A stretch of 64,000 bases of DNA from Rossellomorea pakistanensis (GCF_016908495.1 NZ_JAFBDZ010000002.1:248001-312000); one strand, 5' to 3'. Positions 1-12,522 are shown, numbered from the stretch's first letter. Notes: a model not told the origin generated them from the letters alone. Program-made: numbers and translations.

Positions 1-276
1 ATTCATACGTCATTTCTTAAGAAAGCACCAGAAAACGGAAGCTTTATCAATATAAAGATAGGTTTTTGTTATGTATAAAAACTCTATTTACCTGTAGTCA
101 AAAAGACCAATCATCCTTTATAGGAAGACGATCATTCATAAAGTTTTTTTCGCATAGTTTGTTGCTTTTCGAACAAAAATAGAACCCCTTAATGAAATTT
201 CGTCAAAGAAAGGTTTCATTAGTATGATTTAAGATGTTTATGGTTGACTAAAAGCAACAAATTGCGGAAAGAACCC
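1..276. other. gene-free left edge with inverted repeats
   Basis: No credible gene is seen. TTTGTTGCTTTT (158-169) and AAAAGCAACAAA (250-261) are perfect 12-bp inverted repeats, with a nested smaller pair AATGAAA/TTTCATT (about 192-221). The structure lies just past the stop of the wall-hydrolase gene on the minus strand and may work as its terminator, although no clear U-run follows. Confidence 0.4.
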
Positions 277-1293
277 TTAATAAAAACGCTTGTATCCGTC
301 AAATTTTGATTTCCAGTAAGAGTTGCTTAAACTTGAAATCTGAACGCCATCATTTCCAGAATGGATAAATTGTCCTCCGCCTAAGTAGATACCCATATGG
401 GAGATTCCACGTTTATATGTATTTTCGAAAAACACTAAGTCTCCAGGTTTTGGGGAGTTAACATAGAATGAACGGTTATAATAGCCTTCGCTGCTTGTAC
501 GTGTAATGGATTTACCGGCTTTATTGAATACATAATAGATGTATCCACTACAATCAAACCCAGAAGGGGAACTACCGCCCCATGCATAAGGCACACCCAA
601 ATGTTTTTTCGCTTCTGTGACGACATTTCCAGAAGATGTTCCTTCATCAGGATTCGTAACTTCAGGAGTAGATTCGTTTGGAGTTGAGCTTCCTTTCTTA
701 ACAGAAAGCTTTTGTCCAATATAAATCAAGTCACTTTTTAATGAGTTCCACTGCTTTAATTCTCTTACTGAAACGCCGAATTGGACCCCAATACCAGATA
801 AGGTATCACCTGGCTTCACAGTATAGCTTGTTGCTGACGGACTTGGGTCAGGGGTTGGAGCTGGATTATTCTCAACTGGATTGTTTGAGGACCCTTTAGA
901 AACGATAAATTTTTGACCAGGATAGATCAAGTAGCTGTTAATATTGTTCCAAGACTTTAATTCGCCAAGGGTGATATTATGTGCATTAGCAATTCCGATT
1001 AAAGTATCCCCAGATTTAACTATGTAGGTTTTTGAACTGGAACTTGGCTTGGAGGTTTCAGGCTTAGGCTGTGTACCAGTATTCCCGCCGACTTGGAGAA
1101 TTTGGTTTGGATAAATCACATCACTTGTTAAGTTATTCCATTCCTTAAGCTTGCTGACTTGGGTGTTATATTGATTAGCGATTAACCAAAGAGAATCTCC
1201 TCGTTCAACCTTATATGTATTAGCAGATGCTTCTGCAACAAAAACAGTAGACAAAGCGGCAGTTGCGACAACAGAAACCATCGTTTTCTTCAT
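277..1293 (-). CDS. LysM x3 - NlpC/P60 cell-wall endopeptidase
   Basis: Secreted 338-aa peptidoglycan hydrolase. An N-terminal signal peptide (about residues 1-24, ending near SANT) is followed by three LysM wall-binding repeats (about 26-68, 88-131 and 156-199, each with the pattern Y.V..GD.L..I...) joined by Ser/Pro/Asn-rich linkers. A C-terminal NlpC/P60 domain starts near 225, with the catalytic Cys in FDCSGY and His in SHMGIY, followed by a second His near FIHSG. The architecture matches the LytE/LytF/CwlS family of D,L-endopeptidases, which cut between D-Glu and meso-DAP during growth and cell separation. The start is an ATG preceded by ATAGGAG. It stands alone, convergent with nothing on its left. 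The exact paralogue cannot be decided. Confidence 0.93.
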   Translation of the reverse strand: MKKTMVSVVATAALSTVFVAEASANTYKVERGDSLWLIANQYNTQVSKLKEWNNLTSDVIYPNQILQVGGNTGTQPKPETSKPSSSSKTYIVKSGDTLIGIANAHNITLGELKSWNNINSYLIYPGQKFIVSKGSSNNPVENNPAPTPDPSPSATSYTVKPGDTLSGIGVQFGVSVRELKQWNSLKSDLIYIGQKLSVKKGSSTPNESTPEVTNPDEGTSSGNVVTEAKKHLGVPYAWGGSSPSGFDCSGYIYYVFNKAGKSITRTSSEGYYNRSFYVNSPKPGDLVFFENTYKRGISHMGIYLGGGQFIHSGNDGVQISSLSNSYWKSKFDGYKRFY

Positions 1294-1435
1294 AAATAGT
1301 GTTCTCCTATCAAATTAATTTATAAAATACAAAGAATTTACTTTATTCTACCAAAATAGGTAATAAAAAAGTAGAATAATAGACAAAAAATTAGGTAAAA
1401 AATATTACATTTATATTACAAAAGAATTATAGGAG

Positions 1436-2671
1436 CTATTCTAAAATACCTAATAGAAGATTTTCTAGGACTATGGGCTTATCTACTTTGTTCATGTTTT
1501 TTTTGTTCACAACATCCGGATCGAGGGGAGTGATGAATCTAGATCCACTTTCACTAACTTGATAAGGCTTTTCGATAATCGTATCTCCAAGCTTCAATCC
1601 TTTCTTTATCTCATGCTGACCATTCGCTTTAATACCGAGACTTAGTTCTCTCTTTTCAATTTCACCTGAAGAGTTAATCACCCAAACATAAGGCTTGTCT
1701 CCACTTTTGCTAATATATTCAATAGGAAGTGCTAGAACATCTTTCACTTCTTCGGTAATGATTGAAACAGATACATGATAACCATTCATGAGATTTTGTT
1801 TGGCATCGTTCAACTTAATTTGAATTGGGTAAAGGCTTTCCTCGTCAAGATTTACTTCCTTTTCCGGCAATGGAGAGATTTTAAGGACTTCTCCTTGTAT
1901 GGATTTATCCTGAACATCAGTGAAAACCTTAGCATTAAGGCCTTCTTTTACCTGCGTTGTCTCTTTTTCTGTAAGGTTACTGTTAACGATTGGCGTATCA
2001 GAGGAAATCGTCACGATCGGGTTGCCTAAATCTTTCGAAATGTCCTTAACAATTCCAGATATTTCGCTTTTAACTGTTACGGTTTCGGAGAGGGAAGACA
2101 AGCTGGATAATTGCTCTTCAAGATTGGATTGTCTACTTTCAAGTCTGCTAATTTCTAACTCCGAATTATAGATGTTTTGATCAATCGAATATTCAATTCC
2201 AAGAGTATTATAGCTTTGCTTCTCTTTATCCGTATCTTTATCAATGATTAGAGATGGTGTTGGCTTAACCGAACTCTTCATTTTTTCCAGGTTGCTGATA
2301 TAATCTTCAAGACTGTTTATTTCATCTTCAATTTGATCGATCTCTGCTTGGAGGGCCACTTTTTGCTCTTCAATATTTTCTGCCTTATACTCGAAAAGCG
2401 GTGTCCCTTCTTCAACAGTATCACCTTCTCCTACAAGGAACTTTTGAAAAATCCCATTTTCTTCATGAAAATAGACAGAGTGTTCCTCAGAAGAGCCAAC
2501 AACTCCTTGTTTCTCAATGGTTTTCTTTAGATCCTTTTGTTTGGCTTGGGACCATTCATCTATATAGGAGATTCTTTGAATTTTACTATCTGCTTTTTCA
2601 ATAAGGAATATATTGATAGAAACAAAAATGGCACAAAAAACTAGAAATAAATAGAATAATTTCTTTTTCAA
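1436..2671 (-). CDS. HlyD/YknX-like membrane-fusion protein
   Basis: A 411-aa periplasmic-adaptor (membrane fusion) type protein: one N-terminal membrane anchor (about 5-25), a lipoyl-like half domain (HEENGIFQKFLVGEGDTV), a long coiled coil (about 95-200), the second lipoyl half (VKSEISGIVKDI) and beta-barrel/membrane-proximal domains. The start is TTG with AAGGACTG upstream. It follows the Yip1-family gene by 24 bp and should be co-transcribed with it. The order Yip1 gene then MFP is that of B. subtilis yknW-yknX, whose products work with the ABC exporter YknYZ against the SdpC toxin. Here no ATPase or permease gene follows: the next gene is a wall hydrolase. Function as an adaptor is family knowledge; the partner is unknown. 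Confidence 0.8.
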   Translation of the reverse strand: MKKKLFYLFLVFCAIFVSINIFLIEKADSKIQRISYIDEWSQAKQKDLKKTIEKQGVVGSSEEHSVYFHEENGIFQKFLVGEGDTVEEGTPLFEYKAENIEEQKVALQAEIDQIEDEINSLEDYISNLEKMKSSVKPTPSLIIDKDTDKEKQSYNTLGIEYSIDQNIYNSELEISRLESRQSNLEEQLSSLSSLSETVTVKSEISGIVKDISKDLGNPIVTISSDTPIVNSNLTEKETTQVKEGLNAKVFTDVQDKSIQGEVLKISPLPEKEVNLDEESLYPIQIKLNDAKQNLMNGYHVSVSIITEEVKDVLALPIEYISKSGDKPYVWVINSSGEIEKRELSLGIKANGQHEIKKGLKLGDTIIEKPYQVSESGSRFITPLDPDVVNKKNMNKVDKPIVLENLLLGILE

Positions 2672-2695
2672 AATGGATCAGTCCTTATCGCTGTC

Positions 2696-3358
2696 TTAGA
2701 TTAGTTTTGAAAAATCAATGAAAATAAGTGTTGCGTAAATACACCAATAAACTATGTTAACGCTTAACACAATGATCAAGAGGTTTCTCGTCCTTATTTC
2801 TGTAAGTCGTTTTAGGCCTTTAATTTGGATAACGATCGCCCAAATTTTAAACAAGCTGACACAACCGAAGAAGTAAATCATCCATTTCTTAGTCGTTAGG
2901 AGTTGAGTGATGACTCCAAGGGACAATGGCGATGAATACCAGTCTAGTGAATAGTTTATTGCTAAAATCGTGAACAGCAATTTCTCTACCAATAGAATGA
3001 TGAGTGTGACTCCTTGAAGTAGGACTAATTTCGGATAGTCGGCTTCAGAAATAGTCCAAAATATAAGTGAAGGAAGAAAGAGTATAACAGCTGCATATAG
3101 AAGCCCCTGCACCATTCTACCAAGTAAGAAAAATAGCTTATTTAATTCAAACTCAGTCGGATTTAGAGTTGTTAATTCTTTAGAAATCGGAAATGTGCCT
3201 ACGCCAAAGAAAGCGGAGATGGCAAATATGAGGATAGAAAGAGCAATCAGCATGAAAATTTTTCTTTTAAACCCTCTAAGAGTCTCTGACTGTTGGACTT
3301 GATAAAAGTAGGTTGATGGCTGTTGCATACCTTTGATGAACTTGACTTCATTATACAT
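2696..3358 (-). CDS. Yip1-family (YknW-like) membrane protein
   Basis: About 220 aa with five to six predicted membrane helices (hydrophobic runs begin near residues 35, 80, 105, 125, 160 and 190). The ATG at 3358 is chosen because GGAGG sits directly upstream; a TTG nine codons earlier would place the ribosome site inside the gene. The N-terminal segment YNEVKFIKGM...PSTYFY and the helix pattern resemble the Yip1 domain protein YknW, which assists assembly of YknXYZ. The immediate downstream neighbour is the YknX-like adaptor, supporting the assignment. Identification rests on layout and context more than on a strong motif. Confidence 0.6.
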   Translation of the reverse strand: MYNEVKFIKGMQQPSTYFYQVQQSETLRGFKRKIFMLIALSILIFAISAFFGVGTFPISKELTTLNPTEFELNKLFFLLGRMVQGLLYAAVILFLPSLIFWTISEADYPKLVLLQGVTLIILLVEKLLFTILAINYSLDWYSSPLSLGVITQLLTTKKWMIYFFGCVSLFKIWAIVIQIKGLKRLTEIRTRNLLIIVLSVNIVYWCIYATLIFIDFSKLI

Positions 3359-3488
3359 AGATGAGTCCTCCGAATTTTTTGACAAAATATCTTATTCTAT
3401 TCTATCGAATATTGAAACAGATTTCCATTAATTGTCGAACAGTAGTAAAAAAATTAGGAGAATTGAATTAGTGGGGGGGAGAGGCGAG

Positions 3489-3636
3489 AAAAAATGTCCA
3501 GAAAAGTGTCCAAAACTAAGGTTTTAGAAGCCACAATAGTAATTAAAACATAGCAGAAACTTCAAATATCTCTACTATATTTTGATAAAAATGTAGTTCT
3601 GAATTCCTTATTGGACAGCCATTCTGGACATTTTTT
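3489..3636. repeat. 148-bp MITE-like element with terminal inverted repeats
   Basis: AAAAAATGTCCAGAA at 3489-3503 is matched by its exact reverse complement TTCTGGACATTTTTT at 3622-3636. A second inner pair, TGTCCAA (3507-3513) and TTGGACA (3611-3617), follows at equal spacing. The element has no open frame and lies between two minus-strand genes. Size, symmetric double TIR and lack of coding capacity suggest a miniature inverted-repeat transposable element. No target duplication is evident. Confidence 0.5.
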
Positions 3637-3645
3637 GGGTGAATT

Positions 3646-3774
3646 TTAAAAAGTATACACTAAGTAGGTTATTCCAACTGAAACCGCTACAGTGACAATG
3701 AAGAATAACCCATACATTAATTTCTTTTGTTGTTCTTTACGATCTCTCATTTCTTCTGGAGTTAAAAATCTCAT
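3646..3774 (-). CDS. small single-pass membrane protein
   Basis: A 42-aa protein: a charged N-terminus (LTPEEMRDRKEQQKK) followed by one strong membrane helix (about residues 20-41) that ends the protein. The start at 3774 is fixed by AAGGAGG a few bases upstream; the frame is open further upstream but has no ribosome site there. I do not recognise the family. Basic residues before the helix predict an N-in topology. Confidence 0.65.
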   Translation of the reverse strand: MRFLTPEEMRDRKEQQKKLMYGLFFIVTVAVSVGITYLVYTF

Positions 3775-4166
3775 AAAATTGATCCTCCTTGGTATTGGAT
3801 AGCTGGCTGGCATGATGCATGCAAACACTTAGCCCCTCTAGCTTTGCGTAGTTATCTTTCAATAACTTTGCCTTTTTCATACTACTTCCGTACATAATAT
3901 CGTAATAAATAATAGAATATACATAGGTCTAAAGTCGTGTATTGTCGAAATGTGTTGAAAAATAGTTTATTTTCATATTTTTGTAAACAAAACCTGATAT
4001 TACAAGGTTTGTTCCACTTTAAAATAAGGTATAAACCTTCTATAATGGTGGGAAAGCATTTACAACATTTGTAAGAGTGGGGTAAAATGAGTTTATTAAT
4101 AAATGAAGAACGTAAAAACATATGCGTAATATACTATAGTAGAATGGAAGTTTAGGAGGTTTTGAA
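3775..4166. other. gene-free spacer
   Basis: AT-rich stretch of about 390 bp. Open frames on the minus strand here have low-quality composition and no ribosome sites. The last 40 bp carry a plausible minus-10-like TATACT ahead of the small plus-strand gene at 4167. Confidence 0.4.
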
Positions 4167-4328
4167 TTGCAACGAAATCAGAAAAGTGAGCAGCAGGAAT
4201 TGCTGGCACTCATGAAAAAAGCGCATGACCGCGCAAACCATGGTAACATGGACGCATCCAAAATGGTCGCTTGGCTAACAAATGAAATGAAATCACAATA
4301 TAAAAATAAACAATCAAAAGCACTGTAG
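4167..4328 (+). CDS. small basic hypothetical protein (53 aa)
   Basis: TTG start with TAGGAGG seven bases upstream, giving a 53-aa hydrophilic protein (starts MQRNQKSEQQELL, ends NKQSKAL). The composition (Lys, Gln, Asn, Met) and predicted helices are those of a small cytosolic protein; there is no membrane segment. The frame and strong ribosome site, plus a terminator that begins inside its last codons, argue that it is real. Family not recognised. Confidence 0.65.
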   Translation: MQRNQKSEQQELLALMKKAHDRANHGNMDASKMVAWLTNEMKSQYKNKQSKAL

Positions 4329-4352
4329 ACCCAAGGTCTAGAGTGCTTTTTT
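4316..4352 (+). terminator. Rho-independent terminator
   Basis: AGCACT pairs with AGTGCT and an inner TAGAC pairs with GTCTA around a CCAAG loop, followed by six T. It overlaps the last codons and stop of the 53-aa gene. Confidence 0.85.
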
Positions 4353-4425
4353 AATCCAAGCTCAGAGTGCCAGCAAGTGGCATCCCGCATAAAAACATCC
4401 ACCACTTTAACACGTCACCCCCCTC

Positions 4426-4480
4426 GGGGACGGTTCTCGACCGCGGTAATACGTTAAAGCATCGCGGGACGGTTCTCGAG
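4426..4480 (+). repeat. REP pair upstream of the RAYT gene
   Basis: Two direct copies of a GGGACGGTTCTCGA core: 4426-4441 (GGGGACGGTTCTCGAC) and 4464-4480 (GCGGGACGGTTCTCGAG), separated by a spacer containing GCGGTAATACGTTAAAGCAT, which is partly conserved at the other copies. They lie about 100 bp before the REP-associated transposase gene, the usual position of REPs recognised by a RAYT. Confidence 0.85.
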
Positions 4481-4582
4481 TCATTTAAAGCGCTAAAGCA
4501 TAAAAAATTCAAATAATGCAGGATTCTATCAATAATTGTCGAAGTTAGATAGTGAGTGTCAAAATTGAAAAGGAGTGATGGA

Positions 4583-5158
4583 ATGCCAAGAAAGTCTAGA
4601 TATTGGTTCCCTGGTGCCACTTACCACGTTTATGCTCGAGGGAATCGAAAGGAAGATATCTTCAGGGATGATCATGACAGAAGGAAATACTTATATTATT
4701 TAAATGATACTCGCCACAAACTCCCCTTTATTCTTCATGCGTACTGTCTCATGTCTAACCATGTTCATTTACTACTTCAAACAGAAAAAGTCCCAACCGA
4801 ACAGATTTTTCGACTCCTTCACACACGTTATGCCATGTATTTTAACAATCGGCATGAGCTAGTAGGCCACGTTTTTCAAGATCGCTATAATGCTATTCTT
4901 CTAGATACACCTTCAGCGTTCATTAAACTCAGTCGATACATTCATTTCAATCCAGTGGAAGCAAACCTTGTCGAATCCCCAGAACAATATCCGTGGAGTA
5001 GTTTTTCCTCAATCATTGCTTCAAAAAATGATCCCTATATATCAAAAGAAAGAACCTTGTCCTTTTTTACGGAAGCCAAATTATCTCCAGAAAAACAATA
5101 TAAAAATTATGTAGAACAATGGAATGAACAGAAAGAAATAAAAGAAAGCATAAGGTAA
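4583..5158 (+). CDS. REP-associated tyrosine transposase (RAYT, Y1_Tnp family)
   Basis: A 191-aa Y1/HUH-type single-strand DNA transposase-like enzyme. The HUH motif is HVH at residues 60-62 (AYCLMSNHVHLLL); the expected catalytic Tyr is Y119 in SRYIHFNPV, the RAYT signature; GHVFQDRY (about 95-102) is the conserved loop before it. The ATG at 4583 is preceded by AAAGGAG. Unlike IS200/IS605 TnpA, RAYTs are single-copy, domesticated and flanked by REP sequences, which they bind and cleave (known for E. coli TnpA-REP). Here REP copies occur on both sides (4.4, 5.8 kb) and farther on (12.1, 14.1 kb). All expected catalytic residues are present, so the protein is probably active. Confidence 0.92.
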   Translation: MPRKSRYWFPGATYHVYARGNRKEDIFRDDHDRRKYLYYLNDTRHKLPFILHAYCLMSNHVHLLLQTEKVPTEQIFRLLHTRYAMYFNNRHELVGHVFQDRYNAILLDTPSAFIKLSRYIHFNPVEANLVESPEQYPWSSFSSIIASKNDPYISKERTLSFFTEAKLSPEKQYKNYVEQWNEQKEIKESIR

Positions 5159-5292
5159 AAATGATCATTTTTATAAAGCTCTTACCTTGATATATTAAGA
5201 AAATGTAAATTTTTGGTTTAAATATACAATTATAATAAAAATTGTCGTATTATGGAAATAGTAAAAATATAATAGGTACTAAGGAGGAAATA

Positions 5293-5802
5293 ATGAAGAA
5301 TATTTCTTTAGTTTTTGAAAAAACAAATGAAATATCAGAATACTCAGCGATTCAAAGAACCCCATTGTTAGTGTTCCAAGGAGAACTAGAGGGTAACGAA
5401 ATGCATGTCAATTCAATGGCCGATTTTGGAATTTCTCTTCAGACCCTCATGTTATCAGACTGGATGTTGAGGATCAGTGGCTACCCAAAATTATTTGCCA
5501 TTCCTCTCACTCCTAATAAAGTGATTCCATTTACCCTCGTTTATAAAAAAATCTATAAAGAAAAGCTTCTGATGTATTATCAAAGCGAATCGCATGGTCT
5601 TGATATTGTATCAAATCTATCCCTCAACTCTGAAATGACAACAAAAATAAAAGAAAGAATTCTATCTCATTTTATAGTGAAACCCTACGTGAACCAGAGT
5701 AAATTCATAAGTATTAAACCTAAACCTAATCGAAAACTTCCAAAACCTAATGATACGAAAAAAAGAACTACAAACAATAACAAAAACAATAAAGATAAAT
5801 AA
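5293..5802 (+). CDS. hypothetical protein, basic C-terminal tail
   Basis: A 169-aa protein started at the ATG preceded by AAGGAGG; the frame is open 17 codons further up without a ribosome site. No signal peptide or membrane helix is seen. The first about 140 residues look like a folded alpha/beta domain; the last 30 are Lys/Asn/Pro-rich (KPKPNRKLPKPNDTKK then an Asn/Lys run) and probably disordered. It sits between the RAYT gene and a REP cluster. Family not recognised; it may be a passenger of the locus or unrelated. Confidence 0.6.
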   Translation: MKNISLVFEKTNEISEYSAIQRTPLLVFQGELEGNEMHVNSMADFGISLQTLMLSDWMLRISGYPKLFAIPLTPNKVIPFTLVYKKIYKEKLLMYYQSESHGLDIVSNLSLNSEMTTKIKERILSHFIVKPYVNQSKFISIKPKPNRKLPKPNDTKKRTTNNNKNNKDK

Positions 5803-5833
5803 CCCTTCAATCAATTAAAACATCACCTCACTA

Positions 5834-5971
5834 GGGGACGGTTCTCGACATTGGTACTGCGTTAAAGCATTACCTAGTTCGAGAACCGTCCCCTTCGTCT
5901 TACCGCGGTAAAGCGGTCGAGAACCGTCCCGCAGGACTTCACCGCATCACAGCGACCTAGAACCGTCCCGC
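5834..5971. repeat. cluster of four REP cores in opposed orientation
   Basis: One plus-oriented core at 5834-5849 and three minus-oriented cores at 5877-5893, 5916-5932 and 5954-5971 (GAGAACCGTCCC or TAGAACCGTCCC). The first and second form an inverted pair (REPIN-like) with a 27-bp spacer containing GCGTTAAAGCATTACCTA. It lies in the gap between the hypothetical gene and the hut promoter. Confidence 0.85.
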
Positions 5972-6030
5972 AGTGCTTTACTACACTAATTCGTTACCTC
6001 TATAAGTTTTTAAAGGGTTTCGGTTTTTGT

Positions 6031-6059
6031 TTGACCTCTTTGATGAAAACCCATACAAT
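6031..6059 (+). promoter_or_regulatory. sigma-A promoter of the hut operon
   Basis: TTGACC (6031-6036) and TACAAT (6054-6059) with a 17-bp spacer, about 40 bp before hutP. It fits the vegetative sigma factor consensus well. Confidence 0.7.
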
Positions 6060-6097
6060 GATAATAGTTATTAGTATTTTTAGAATATTAGGTGTTA

Positions 6098-6547
6098 ATG
6101 ATGCTACAGATTGATCAACAGCGAATTGGAAAAAGTGCTCTCATGCTTCTCCTAATTGAAAGAGAAGAAGAGGAGTGGAATCGTCAATTTAATGAGTTGA
6201 ATTGGCAGTATTGTACAGGGAAAGTCGGATCAATGGATACGCAGAAAATCGTTTCTTCCATTGAAACCGCCGCAAAGAGAAGCGGGATCGTGGATGAGAA
6301 ACTTTACCGTGATATGCACGCACTCTACCACGCTATCATGGAAGCTATCACAGGTGTCACAAGAGGTCAAACACAGCTAGGTGAAATTTTAAGAACCGTT
6401 GGCCTAAGATTCTCAGTTGTTAGAGGAACGCCGTACGAAAATCCTGATGAAGGTGAATGGGTTGCCGTTGCCCTTTACGGCACGATTGGTGCACCCATCA
6501 AAGGCCTTGAGCATGAAACCATTGGCCTTGGCATAAACCATATGTAA
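6098..6547 (+). CDS. hutP: HutP, histidine-responsive RNA-binding antiterminator
   Basis: About 149 aa, the family size. In B. subtilis a HutP hexamer bound to L-histidine and Mg2+ binds NAG-repeat RNA and prevents formation of the hut terminator. The core sequence ([22 protein letters not shown], then [21 protein letters not shown], then [10 protein letters not shown] and the C-terminal [21 protein letters not shown] with the His residues used in metal binding) is typical. The start is uncertain among GTG 6092, ATG 6098 and ATG 6101; AGGTG best serves 6098. It is the first gene of hutPHUIG, with a long terminator hairpin between it and hutH. Confidence 0.95.
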   Translation: MMLQIDQQRIGKSALMLLLIEREEEEWNRQFNELNWQYCTGKVGSMDTQKIVSSIETAAKRSGIVDEKLYRDMHALYHAIMEAITGVTRGQTQLGEILRTVGLRFSVVRGTPYENPDEGEWVAVALYGTIGAPIKGLEHETIGLGINHM

Positions 6548-6572
6548 TAAGAGCCTAAAGCCATTAGTGAAT

Positions 6573-6617
6573 AGGAGGCTCGATGACAAAGCTTATTTGT
6601 CGTCGAGTCTCCTTTTT
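6573..6617 (+). promoter_or_regulatory. HutP-regulated attenuator/terminator
   Basis: An 18-bp stem (6573-6590 with 6596-6613; two G-U pairs, otherwise perfect), 5-nt loop and a U-run, located between hutP and hutH exactly where the HutP-controlled terminator lies in B. subtilis. TAG triplets occur just upstream (TTAGTGAATAGG). HutP-histidine binding should open this structure and let transcription enter hutH. Confidence 0.85.
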
Positions 6618-6648
6618 ATATGGAAAAAACAGAAGAGGTGAAGACGAA

Positions 6649-8158
6649 ATGATTGAATTAACAGGGCATACCCTAAGTCTCCAAGAAATTCAAAAAGTTT
6701 TATACGATAACGAAAAAGTTACGATATCGAAAGAGAGCTTAGCAAAAGCAACACAAAGCCGTGCAGCAGTAGAAAATATCGTAAAGCAAAATAAAGTTGT
6801 CTACGGAATTAACACAGGTTTTGGAAAATTCAGCGATGTCCTCATTGAACAAGAGGATGTTGAAGAATTACAACTCAATCTCATCCATTCCCATGCATGT
6901 GGAGTAGGCGATCCTTTCCCAGAAAAAGTCTCAAGAGCGATGCTTCTACTCAGAGCAAACGCGCTATTAAAAGGATTCAGCGGCATCCGTCCCTTGGTTA
7001 TTGAAAAATTAATCGAGCTACTTAACCGCCAAATCCACCCAGTCATTCCACAACAAGGATCACTGGGCGCTAGCGGAGATCTCGCCCCTTTATCCCATCT
7101 TGCCCTAGCACTCATGGGGGAAGGAGAAGTATTTTACAACGGGAAAATTGAACAAACACCGATCATCTTTAGTCAACAAAATATTGATCCTATTCAACTC
7201 CAGGCTAAAGAAGGACTTGCGCTGATCAACGGAACTCAAGCCATGACAGCCATGGGTGTTGTTGGCTATCTTGAAGCAGAAAATCTTGCTTATCAAAGTG
7301 AAATGATCGCATCGCTAACCATTGAAGGATTAAACGGAATCATGGACGCTTTTGATGAAGACATCCACCTTGCTCGAGGCTACTCACAGCAAGTGGATAC
7401 CGCAAGACGCCTGAGAGAATACCTTGAAGGCAGCCAGCTCACAACGACTCAAGGTGAGATCAGAGTTCAGGATGCTTACTCCCTTCGTTGCATCCCGCAG
7501 GTTCACGGTGCATCCTGGCAAGCTCTAGATTATGTAAAAGAAAAACTTGAAATCGAAATGAATGCAGCTACAGATAATCCGCTCATTTTTGATAATGGCA
7601 ACAAGGTGATTTCAGGAGGAAACTTCCACGGCCAGCCTATCGCATTTGCCATGGATTTTATGAAAATTGCCGTAGCAGAACTAGCGAATATTTCAGAGCG
7701 CCGCGTTGAACGATTGGTGAATCCGCAGCTAAATGATCTCCCAGCATTCTTAAGCCCACAACCGGGATTACAATCAGGTGCGATGATCATGCAGTATGCA
7801 GCCGCATCACTCGTTTCAGAAAATAAAACACTCGCTCACCCAGCAAGTGTCGATTCGATTCCTTCCTCTGCCAACCAGGAAGATCACGTAAGTATGGGAA
7901 CAATTGGTTCAAGACATGCTTATCAAATTTTACAAAATACTAGACGCGTGTTAGCAATCGAATTGATTTGTGCTCTTCAAGCTGTTGAACACAGAGGAAT
8001 TGAAAAAATGGCACCGAAGACGAAGGAATTTTATGAAGAAGCAAGAACTGTAGTACCAAGTATTAAAAAAGATCGCGTATTTGCTAAAGACATTGAAAGA
8101 TTGTCTTCTTGGCTTACATCATACAACTTTTCAAACAAACAAAAGGGAGGAAACACGA

Positions 8159-8187
<29 letters not shown>
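6649..8187 (+). CDS. hutH: histidine ammonia-lyase
   Basis: 512 aa. Converts L-histidine to urocanate and ammonia, first step of histidine degradation. The self-forming MIO cofactor triad Ala-Ser-Gly is at residues 141-143 ([14 protein letters not shown]); [10 protein letters not shown] (about 52-61) and [15 protein letters not shown] are further family signatures. ATG 6649 is used, preceded by AGAGGTGAA; the frame is open upstream but that start would lie in the terminator stem. Its last 29 bp overlap hutU, implying translational coupling. Confidence 0.98.
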
Positions 8188-12076
<3,889 letters not shown>

Positions 12077-12096
12077 CTTTAACACACTAAACCACC

Positions 12097-12182
12097 GCGG
12101 GACGGTTCTCGAGCGCAGTAATGCGTTAAACAATTAGGGGACGGTTCTCGACCGCTTTAAAGCGGTCGAGAACCGTCCCCTA
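12097..12182. repeat. REP plus REPIN perfect palindrome after hutG
   Basis: A single REP core at 12097-12113 is followed, after the spacer GCAGTAATGCGTTAAACAAT, by a perfect 48-bp palindrome (12135-12182) built from two head-to-head REP units without a loop spacer. The core of each arm is GGGGACGGTTCTCGACCGCT. Such a doublet is the form called a REPIN. Located between convergent genes, it could also act as a bidirectional transcription or mRNA-end barrier. Confidence 0.88.
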
Positions 12183-12204
12183 GTACATTACAGTGATAAA
12201 GCCC

Positions 12205-12522
12205 TTAAAGGGCAGATACGTTCGAAAGTTTCGTTGCTTGATCTATGTTTGAGATTCCGATTATTTTTAAGAAGTGGCGCATTTTGTTCATTGTGATTTG
12301 TGAGTATTCTTCGATGACATTGAATTCTTTAAGAACTCCATATTTCTGGTTAGCTGAGCCTGCTGCCGTTCGAGAAGAGCTTTCTCCCACTTTGCCATGG
12401 TTATAGGTGTAAACCTTGGCTTCTCCGATCTTCTGAGAATACTGGGTGAACTCAATATGGAACACAATCGCTAGCTCATCATCTACATAAGAAGGGACGA
12501 TATTCATTTCAATATTATTCAT
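12205..12522 (-). CDS. hypothetical protein (105 aa)
   Basis: ATG preceded by AAGGGAGG. A hydrophilic 105-aa protein without signal peptide or membrane helix; beta-rich first half and a helical end. The stop codon lies in a GCCCTTAAAGGGC hairpin. Convergent with hutG. Family not recognised. Confidence 0.65.
   Translation of the reverse strand: MNNIEMNIVPSYVDDELAIVFHIEFTQYSQKIGEAKVYTYNHGKVGESSSRTAAGSANQKYGVLKEFNVIEEYSQITMNKMRHFLKIIGISNIDQATKLSNVSAL

Noticed and set aside
3882-4121. Minus-strand frame of 79 codons
   Set aside because: No ribosome site, low-complexity composition, and no domain-like pattern.
4178-4620. Minus-strand frames across the small plus-strand gene and the REP pair
   Set aside because: They run through repeats and the antisense of genes with good start signals.
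4409-5985. REP clusters as a CRISPR array
   Set aside because: Copies are in mixed orientation, irregularly spaced, with spacers that are themselves partly conserved, and there are no cas genes; a RAYT gene explains them.
6801-7115. Open frames on the minus strand inside the hut genes (6801-7115, 7530-7790, 9340-9585, 11763-11996)
   Set aside because: They are antisense to strongly supported hut coding sequence and have no ribosome sites.
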